Source: Chloroflexota bacterium (lineage in GTDB: Bacteria; Chloroflexota; Anaerolineae; Anaerolineales; DRKV01). Taken from it: DNA of 11,617 bases. Below, one piece after another: positions 7,208 through 11,617 of the stretch. Numbering within the stretch: the first letter of the stretch is position 1; each line of letters begins with the position of its first letter. Made by a program: the position numbers and the translations under genes. The stretch covers positions 1 to 11,617 of the forward strand of contig DRKV01000192.1 of the NCBI GenBank assembly GCA_011051635.1, given 5' to 3'. The notes under the pieces are model-generated. The model ran no database searches, had not been told where the DNA came from, and worked only from the letters and a program-made list of their open reading frames with translations.

Positions 7208-8350
7208 TTAGCATTCTGCGGTGGGGTGGTAGGTCGGAAAATAAACGGTGAAACGGACGAAACTGCTGCCATCAGAGGTGAGTTCCACCCGCCCCTCGTG
7301 TGCCTCAACAATGCGCTGAACGATGAACAACCCTAACCCGGAGCCTTGCTGCAAGAGGTGGTCCAGGTTACCGGTGTGAAAACGGGGGTGAAAGATGCTC
7401 TCCCGGCGTTCTGAAGAGATGCCAATACCGGTATTTTCTACCCACAAGCGAGTCTCGCTTTTGTCACTTTCTACGCCCACGGTAATGTGCTCGCCGGAGG
7501 GCGTATATTTGACGGCGTTGGAAATCAGGTTGTAGAGAACCTGTTCCAGGCGGTTTGGGTCTCCGCACACCCACGCGTGGTGGGGAGAAATCTCTTTGTG
7601 CAAAATGAACTGGTCCTGTGCCAGTTCCAGATATATCTTCCAGGTATGCTGCACCAGGGCGGTCAGGTCGCAGGTCTCTTTGTTGAGCGTTACGTGACCG
7701 CGCTCGATTTGCTCCAGGCTGAGAAGTTGCTGCAAAGACATAGCCAGGGTGTGAATGCCTTTCCGGAGGGTGGTTAATGTCTCCACAGATTCAACATCGG
7801 GGTTGTCCTCTTCGGCCAGCAATTGGTCAACGTACACGTCAACGTAGTTCAGCATCATCTCCAAACGCCCGTTGATTTCCTGAGAAAGAATGGTCAACGT
7901 GAGGTTCTTGAAGCGATTGGCTTCTTCCAGTTGTTGCTGCATCAGGCGGAGGGTGTTCCGGCCCTGGGTAAGTTCCTGCAGCAAGGTACTCGTGAACGTG
8001 GTGTCTTTCAAGGCCACCACGAGACCATCCGGCTGTTCTGCTTTAGAGGGGTAAAGAGCAATGGAGAAATAACGCGTCTTGCCGCCTGGGGTGTCCCGGT
8101 TGATGTGGCGCAACAGGAAAGGAAGATGGCGTTCGCGAGCCAATGTTTTGAGAGTCTCCTCCATACCGAGAAGTTCAGGGGCTACATCTGAAAGGGAGAG
8201 GCCTGCCAATTCTTTCACCCCCAGGATAGAGGCGGCCTGTTGAGAAGCGTAACGTACCCGCAAATCTGCATCTGCCCACAAGTAGGCCTGGTTCTGCCTG
8301 TTCAGCACTACAGGCAGAATACGCGATAAATAAATCTCATCTTCGTCCAT
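7208..8350 (-). CDS. PAS and histidine-kinase-like protein lacking the phosphoacceptor His
   Basis: This 380-residue protein has no membrane helix and no signal peptide, so it should be cytoplasmic. Residues about 20-120 form a PAS-like domain (AYLWADADLRVRYASQQAASILG). A coiled helix (122-148) leads to a HisKA-like dimerisation region, then an ATPase domain: N box DPNRLEQVLYNLISNAVKYTP (264-284), G1 VENTGIGIS (304-312), G2 GSGLGLFIVQRIVEAHEG (336-353). In the H box, where SHEL is expected, the sequence reads SQEI: Gln157 (codon CAG, plus-strand 7880-7882) replaces the His. The G1 Asp is Asn306, a variant also seen in active kinases. It may therefore be a signalling pseudokinase, or phosphorylate elsewhere. 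Its start overlaps the GTPase gene by 14 nt and its stop is 6 nt before the mutase start. GC is visibly lower than in the mutase. Confidence 0.88.
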   Translation of the reverse strand: MDEDEIYLSRILPVVLNRQNQAYLWADADLRVRYASQQAASILGVKELAGLSLSDVAPELLGMEETLKTLARERHLPFLLRHINRDTPGGKTRYFSIALYPSKAEQPDGLVVALKDTTFTSTLLQELTQGRNTLRLMQQQLEEANRFKNLTLTILSQEINGRLEMMLNYVDVYVDQLLAEEDNPDVESVETLTTLRKGIHTLAMSLQQLLSLEQIERGHVTLNKETCDLTALVQHTWKIYLELAQDQFILHKEISPHHAWVCGDPNRLEQVLYNLISNAVKYTPSGEHITVGVESDKSETRLWVENTGIGISSERRESIFHPRFHTGNLDHLLQQGSGLGLFIVQRIVEAHEGRVELTSDGSSFVRFTVYFPTYHPTAEC

Positions 8351-8873
8351 GATGGGAGCCCCATTCAGCGAAAATACGCGCTGTAAGGTCGGAAAAAGCC
8401 TGTTCCACGTTTTCCCCAGTCTTGGCGCTGGTGGTAAACCAGGTAGTACGCAAGCGCTGCGCCATTGTTTCCAGATTCCCGCCCGATACTTGGCGGGCTT
8501 CTGTCAGGTCTTTTTTGTTTCCCAATATGAGGAGAGGAACGCCGGGAGTGATGGAATCCAGTTGCCGTGCGTATCTTTCCAGCGATTCTAGTGTAGACTG
8601 GCGAGTCAGGTCACACACCAGCAAGGCGCCTGCAGCGCCGAGCAAGTAGTTTTGTTGGACATCTACAAACTCTTCGCTGCCAGCCAGGTCCCAAATCAGC
8701 AGATGTACTTCCTGGCCGCCAGGCAAGAGTACTCTTCGTCGAGAAACTTTCACCCCGATGGTACTCAAATAACGGTCGTCGAAGCGTCCCTCTACGAAGC
8801 GGCGCACCAGACTCGTTTTTCCTACGGCGAAATCGCCCAACATGCAGATTTTTTTCTGGATTATGCGAGCCAC
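8337..8873 (-). CDS. Ras/Rab-like small GTPase
   Basis: This 178-residue GTPase has all five motifs of the Ras superfamily: G1 GDFAVGKTS (13-21), G2 Thr38 within STIG, G3 DLAG (62-65), G4 NKKD (119-122) and G5 TSAKTG (148-153). It resembles bacterial Ras-like proteins of the Rup type (Rab-like) more than MglA. No C-terminal Cys for lipid attachment is present. At the position of Ras Gln61 is Ser66 (codon AGC, plus-strand 8676-8678), which should slow intrinsic GTP hydrolysis or make it depend on a partner. I chose a GTG start at 8873 (VARIIQKKICMLGDFAVGKT) because typical family members begin about there; the frame is open to 9080 but those residues look non-coding and no good ribosome binding site supports any choice. 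It is first of the minus-strand group, overlapping the kinase-like gene, and divergent from the coiled-coil and longin-like genes. Confidence 0.92.
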   Translation of the reverse strand: MARIIQKKICMLGDFAVGKTSLVRRFVEGRFDDRYLSTIGVKVSRRRVLLPGGQEVHLLIWDLAGSEEFVDVQQNYLLGAAGALLVCDLTRQSTLESLERYARQLDSITPGVPLLILGNKKDLTEARQVSGGNLETMAQRLRTTWFTTSAKTGENVEQAFSDLTARIFAEWGSHHGRR

Positions 8874-9040
8874 GATGATTTTCCAAAGGGGAAAAAGCAA
8901 GAGAAGTCCATCGGCAGAAACATTCAGGAGACTTCCCGGCCGGTGGAACAAGGACTGTATACAGGCAAGATTCCCAGCGCGCTTTTCTGCTACGCGCTGG
9001 TCATGCAACACGTCCAGAGACGAAGTATAATAAGGGCCTG

Positions 9041-9166
9041 TCCGAAAATTCTTTGCAGGGGTGTTGCTGCCGGACGGCAAAGCCGCAACCTGTGCCCCTC
9101 AGGCGGAAGCGGGTACAAGTTCCGCCCCCTTGGGGTTTGCAACGACGTCACAATTATATTTTCGGA
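9041..9166. repeat. Degenerate structured inverted repeat, possible old MITE or IS remnant
   Basis: TCCGAAAAT (9041-9049) is repeated inverted as ATTTTCGGA (9158-9166), and the match continues outward as TGTC with a 2-nt gap. Inside are further stems, for example GGCGGAA/TTCCGCC around 9102-9127 and CCCC/GGGG near 9127-9135. No clear target duplication is visible. Confidence 0.45.
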
Positions 9167-9234
9167 TGACACGAACAAAGTAATCTAATCTGCACGTTAT
9201 TATACCGTAGGTATCCTCCCCGCACAGTCGGGTT

Positions 9235-9243
9235 GTCAGGCTA
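9235..9243 (+). repeat. Left 9-bp target-site duplication of the MITE-like element
   Basis: GTCAGGCTA immediately precedes the left terminal inverted repeat and is repeated exactly at 9408-9416 after the right one. Confidence 0.85.
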
Positions 9244-9407
9244 GGGTGCAAGCAAATGTTGTAGAAGACGGCAGTTGAAACTGCACCAACGTCTGCGAAG
9301 CCGCCCTTCGGCGGCTGGAATCCAACCTGCGTAGGCAGGTTTCGCAACTGTTGCCGCGACTTCCAGTCGCCGGAGTCGAAACGCATCTACAGGATTTGCT
9401 TGCACCC
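9244..9407. mobile_element. MITE-like element, 164 bp, with perfect 14-bp terminal inverted repeats
   Basis: The ends are GGGTGCAAGCAAAT (9244-9257) and its exact reverse complement (9394-9407). With two mismatches the terminal repeats extend to 22 bp (9244-9265 and 9386-9407). The element is flanked by 9-bp direct repeats. The interior is a chain of hairpins: GCAGTT/AACTGC (9271-9284) enclosed by AGACG/CGTCT, AGCCGCC/GGCGGCT (9299-9316), AACCTGC/GCAGGTT (9324-9341) enclosed by TGCGAA/TTCGCA, and GCGACT/AGTCGC (9356-9370). It is too short to encode a transposase, so it would be mobilised in trans. A 9-bp duplication is known for several IS groups, including IS4-type elements such as IS10 and IS50. 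Confidence 0.82.
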
Positions 9408-9416
9408 GTCAGGCTA
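9408..9416 (+). repeat. Right 9-bp target-site duplication of the MITE-like element
   Basis: GTCAGGCTA follows the right terminal inverted repeat directly and matches 9235-9243 exactly. Confidence 0.85.
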
Positions 9417-9502
9417 TTCATTGCTTTCCCTACACATCCCCATAAGCCAGGCTTTCGCCAGATTCAGGTGCCGCAGAGCACTTCGCGGCGGGAGTCCCTA
9501 CT

Positions 9503-9509
9503 AAGGAGG
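9503..9509 (+). promoter_or_regulatory. Consensus ribosome binding site of the coiled-coil gene
   Basis: AAGGAGG stands 7 nt before the ATG at 9517. It is among the strongest Shine-Dalgarno sequences in the window and fixes the start. Confidence 0.85.
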
Positions 9510-9516
9510 TTTCCCC

Positions 9517-10311
9517 ATGTTCAAATCTTCCCGTCAACCCCAATCCCAGCCCGTCTCCGACAGCACATCCACGGAAGTTGCCGCCGCCCCCCAGGAAGAA
9601 CCCCCTGTCGAAAATTCCTCCTCCCCTCGGGAGGAAACCCCCACCCAGGCGGAGGTCAACGAATTGGAACGCCTGCGCGACATCCTGTACGGCAGTCAAA
9701 CCCGCCAGATGGAAAAGCGCCTGAGCGACCTGGAAATTCGGGTAGAAACCACCCGCCGAGAATTGCGCGACCTGCTCAACGAAGGCACGACCAACCTGGC
9801 CGATAGTCTCCAGGCCCGCTTGAGCGACGTGCGCAACGACTTGACGGAACGCATAGACCGTCTGGCCGTAGAACATGCCGCCCAATTGAAGAACACGCGC
9901 CAAGAACTAACCGAACGCGCCGATGTCTCCGAGACCCGCAACGAAAACCGGGCCGTGGCTTTACAACGCGAATTCTCGGAACGTCTTGACCGGCAAAACA
10001 ATGAGCAGCGCGAACAATTGCGCGCCGCCGTCAAAGAATTGACCGCCAAACTGGACGCCCAGCACGTGGAATTGCTGGCGCAAATTCGCGACACGTACAA
10101 AGAACTCAGTGAACGCATTGACCGCGTAGATACCACCCAATCGGAGCGGCTGCGCACGCTGCAAAGCGAAACCCGCCAGAGAGACGAGAGCCTGCGTCAG
10201 GAACTGCTCACCCTGGCCGCATCTCTCGAGGAGAACAAAGTCTCCCGTCAGGAATTGGGACACGCCTTGCTGGAACTCGGCCAACGCCTGCAAAACGCGC
10301 CCGGCGAATAG
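9517..10311 (+). CDS. Coiled-coil protein with 22-residue helical repeats, upstream of longin-like gene
   Basis: This 264-residue soluble protein has no signal peptide. Residues 1-45 are a Ser/Pro/Glu-rich, probably disordered tail. Residues about 46-80 carry ELERLRDILYGSQTRQMEKR, resembling a short 'LR-LL-GP' motif I recall from cyanobacterial GTPase-associated OmpA-type proteins. Residues 87-218 are six 22-residue units with a hydrophobic-T/S-E-R-hydrophobic-D head at 109, 131, 153, 175 and 197 (LTERID, LTERAD, FSERLD, LTAKLD, LSERID); residue 87 starts a weaker unit. The rest is charged helix to the end. No enzymatic motif is present. It lies 12 nt before the longin-like gene, in the same orientation, so co-transcription and a structural or scaffolding role next to that protein are likely. 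The exact function is unknown; generic phage-shock or DivIVA-like proteins are not a clear match. Confidence 0.85.
   Translation: MFKSSRQPQSQPVSDSTSTEVAAAPQEEPPVENSSSPREETPTQAEVNELERLRDILYGSQTRQMEKRLSDLEIRVETTRRELRDLLNEGTTNLADSLQARLSDVRNDLTERIDRLAVEHAAQLKNTRQELTERADVSETRNENRAVALQREFSERLDRQNNEQREQLRAAVKELTAKLDAQHVELLAQIRDTYKELSERIDRVDTTQSERLRTLQSETRQRDESLRQELLTLAASLEENKVSRQELGHALLELGQRLQNAPGE
9775..10170 (+). repeat. Protein-level tandem repeat: six 22-residue (66-bp) units
   Basis: The unit heads fall at codons starting 9775 (weak), 9841, 9907, 9973, 10039 and 10105, spaced exactly 66 bp. Each unit ends in Glu or Asp. The DNA units have diverged, so this is an old duplication or a constraint on helix periodicity, not a recent tandem repeat. 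Confidence 0.8.
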
Positions 10312-10323
10312 GTATTTACCGAC

Positions 10324-11617
10324 ATGGGAACGAAGCAACACGGCGCACCGGAAGACACCCTGCTGGAATCTATCCGGCAAATCATTCTGGCCGACCTCAA
10401 CCGGCAAATCCGAAGACTGGAAGAGCGCATTGCCGATTTGCAGCGGCGCGAAGCGGAACTGGAACAGGTCGGCGAAGAACAACTCGCCGACCTGCACAAG
10501 CAGGTGCAGGCTCTCCAGCAACGCGCCCGCAAACTGGAAGACCGCAACCACACACTGGAACTGGATATCCGGGTGCTGGAACGCAAATCCCGCCTGGATA
10601 CGGAGGGACTGGTCGCACATCTTACGCCGGTGATGACCAACGTAGTGCGCCGCACCATCAGCGAGTCGGGCGCCGAAATGGCCGAGGCGCTCGGCCCTAT
10701 CATGGGGGAATCCATCCGCGTTCAAATCCGCGATTCCCGCCAGGAAATGGTGGATGCTCTCTACCCCATCATCGGTTCTACCGTACAACGGGCCGTTACC
10801 GAATACACCCGTGAAATCCAGCGCAACATAGACCAACGGCTGCGTTCCACGCTGGGGGCGCGCGGCTCTTTGCGTTCCCTGTGGGCCAGACTCCGGGGAG
10901 TTTCCTCCTCCGAACTGACCCTGCGGGATTCCTTCGCTTTCCGAATTCGGGAAATCTTCATCATCCAGCACGGTTCCGGCATGTTGTTGGCACACAGCCA
11001 CCCCGGCAGCAGCGACATCGCCGATTCCGACCTGGTGAGCGCCATGCTCACCGCCATCCGCGATTTCGTGAGCGATTCTTTCGCCCCTGGCGACGAGGAG
11101 GCCGAATTAGACGAAATCCAGTTCGGTCAGGACCGCATCATCATCCAGAGCGGCAAATACGCTTATGTGGCAGTAGTGATACACGGCATAGAACCGGAAG
11201 GTTTCCGGGCGCGATTGCGCGAATTCGTCTCCGAACTGCACGTGCGTTTCGGTAACGCTCTGCGCGATTACGACGGAGACCCGGCCCTGCTACCCGATTT
11301 CCAGCCGCTTCTGGGGCAACTGATAGTAGACCTGACGGGGGAAGACCGCGGCGGAGCGCTCACCACCCGCCAACGCTGGACTCTGGCGGGCCTCCTGCTC
11401 GGCCTGGTTTTGATAATTTCTGTGGGGTGCTTCTATTTGCGCTTTACCATCGCCCTGCTCCCCGTCGCCTTTCCCAGCCCGACGCCGACTTCCACCCCCA
11501 CCCCCACCCGTACGCCGACGGCCACAGCCACCCCCACGCGTACCCCCACCCCCACGCTTACCCCGACTTACACCCCCACCTCGACTTACACCCCCACGCC
11601 CACCTTCACCCCTACCC
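10324..11617 (+). CDS. Coiled-coil, longin/roadblock-like, single-pass membrane protein with Pro-Thr linker (3' end outside window)
   Basis: The frame is open from ATG at 10324 to the window end, giving 431 residues without a stop. Residues 15-95 are a coiled coil. Residues 97-175 hold a helical region (AEALGPIMGESIRVQIRD, MVDALYPIIGSTVQRAV) that I recall from OmpA-type proteins of cyanobacteria and Chloroflexota linked to small GTPases. Residues 203-315 read as strand-strand-helix-three strands-helix (FRIREIFIIQHGSGMLLAHS; DLVSAMLTAIRDFVSDSF; RIIIQSGKYAYVAVVIHG; FRARLREFVSELHVRFGNAL), the order of a longin/roadblock-like domain. A transmembrane helix follows (353-372), then Pro-Thr repeats from 384. 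The charged domains should be cytoplasmic and the Pro-Thr part outside. The missing C-terminus may carry an OmpA or other cell-wall-binding domain; this cannot be seen here. It is divergent from a Ras-like GTPase, a plausible partner. Confidence 0.85.
   Translation, partial: MGTKQHGAPEDTLLESIRQIILADLNRQIRRLEERIADLQRREAELEQVGEEQLADLHKQVQALQQRARKLEDRNHTLELDIRVLERKSRLDTEGLVAHLTPVMTNVVRRTISESGAEMAEALGPIMGESIRVQIRDSRQEMVDALYPIIGSTVQRAVTEYTREIQRNIDQRLRSTLGARGSLRSLWARLRGVSSSELTLRDSFAFRIREIFIIQHGSGMLLAHSHPGSSDIADSDLVSAMLTAIRDFVSDSFAPGDEEAELDEIQFGQDRIIIQSGKYAYVAVVIHGIEPEGFRARLREFVSELHVRFGNALRDYDGDPALLPDFQPLLGQLIVDLTGEDRGGALTTRQRWTLAGLLLGLVLIISVGCFYLRFTIALLPVAFPSPTPTSTPTPTRTPTATATPTRTPTPTLTPTYTPTSTYTPTPTFTPT
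11473..11617 (+). repeat. Pro-Thr-rich low-complexity linker coding repeat
   Basis: From residue 384 the protein is almost only P, T, S with occasional R, A, Y, F in a PTxT rhythm, encoded by ACCCCCAC-like DNA. Such linkers are usual between a membrane helix and extracytoplasmic domains in Chloroflexota. It continues past the window end. Confidence 0.9.

Larger units (their letters stand above)
8874..9516. other. Divergent intergenic region, 643 bp, with two structured elements
   Basis: No convincing gene is seen. From GTPase side to coiled-coil side it holds a ~160-bp leader, a degenerate inverted repeat (9041-9166), a 70-bp AT-richer stretch, a MITE-like element (9244-9407) and a 100-bp leader with the coiled-coil gene's ribosome binding site. 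Perfect TATAAT hexamers occur at 9026-9031 (plus) and 9199-9204 (minus), but neither has a recognisable -35 box at the right distance, so I do not call promoters. The minus-strand one would suit the GTPase operon. Confidence 0.6.

Noticed and set aside
5483..7336. A 617-codon open frame on the plus strand opposite the mutase
   Set aside because: The minus strand encodes an unmistakable methylmalonyl-CoA mutase; the plus frame is Gly/His/Val-rich antisense translation of GC-rich coding DNA with no recognisable domain.
8337..8873. Identifying the GTPase as MeaB/ArgK because it is near methylmalonyl-CoA mutase
   Set aside because: The motifs (GDFAVGKTS, DLAG, NKKD, TSAKTG) and 178-residue size are Ras-superfamily; MeaB is a larger G3E GTPase with a different arrangement.
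9026..9031. TATAAT on the plus strand as a promoter
   Set aside because: No -35 hexamer at 16-18 bp, and the downstream sequence is the degenerate repeat with no gene for about 490 bp.
8874..9080. N-terminal extension of the GTPase to 9080
   Set aside because: The added ~69 residues overlap the structured repeat and have no domain or signal pattern; Ras-like proteins normally begin about 12 residues before the G1 motif, matching the GTG at 8873.
9961..11001. A 346-codon minus-strand open frame opposite the coiled-coil and longin-like genes
   Set aside because: It spans two real plus-strand genes and their junction, and its translation has no coherent domain.
11473..11617. The cytosine-rich repeat at the window end as a CRISPR or DNA satellite
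   Set aside because: It stays in frame as a Pro-Thr linker with irregular units and no spacer pattern.

Overview
The window looks like a piece of a Chloroflexota genome, probably Anaerolineae or a relative. The reasons are an alternative complex III (ACIII) operon with a split ActB, a two-subunit-type methylmalonyl-CoA mutase, a bacterial Ras-like GTPase with a longin-like partner, and a Pro-Thr repeat linker of the kind common in envelope proteins of that phylum. This assignment is inference from gene content; no rRNA or tRNA gene is present.

Region 1 (1-4650, plus strand) is the 3' part of an ACIII operon: the C-terminal part of the molybdopterin-oxidoreductase-like subunit (ActB1), a four-cluster iron-sulfur subunit (ActB2), a ten-helix NrfD-type quinol subunit (ActC), the DUF3341 subunit (ActD) and a membrane-anchored dihaem cytochrome c (ActE-like). 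Four of the five genes overlap a neighbour, which indicates tight co-translation. Together they would oxidise quinol and pass electrons to a periplasmic carrier or an oxidase. Two hairpins at 4659-4740 end the operon; the second has a U-tract on both strands and also serves the converging genes.

Region 2 (4760-8873, minus strand) reads, in transcription order: Ras/Rab-like small GTPase, PAS-histidine-kinase-like protein, methylmalonyl-CoA mutase catalytic subunit, an 82-residue membrane peptide, methylmalonyl-CoA epimerase. The GTPase and kinase genes overlap, and the mutase starts 6 nt after the kinase stop, so signalling and propionate-pathway genes appear to share a transcript. The kinase has Gln where the phosphoacceptor His should be, and the GTPase has Ser at the Ras Gln61 position. 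Palindromic and tandem repeats sit in the gaps around the small membrane gene.

Region 3 (8874-9516) is a 643-bp divergent intergenic region. It contains a clear 164-bp MITE-like element (14-bp perfect terminal inverted repeats, 9-bp target duplication) and a second, more degenerate structured inverted repeat.

Region 4 (9517-11617, plus strand) holds a coiled-coil protein with an exact 22-residue periodicity, and the start of a protein with a coiled coil, a longin/roadblock-like domain, one transmembrane helix and a Pro-Thr linker that runs off the window. This second protein resembles, from memory, cyanobacterial and Chloroflexota OmpA-type proteins associated with small GTPases. With the divergent GTPase and kinase-like genes it forms the most interesting unit here: a candidate prokaryotic small-GTPase system that would connect the cytoplasm to the cell envelope.
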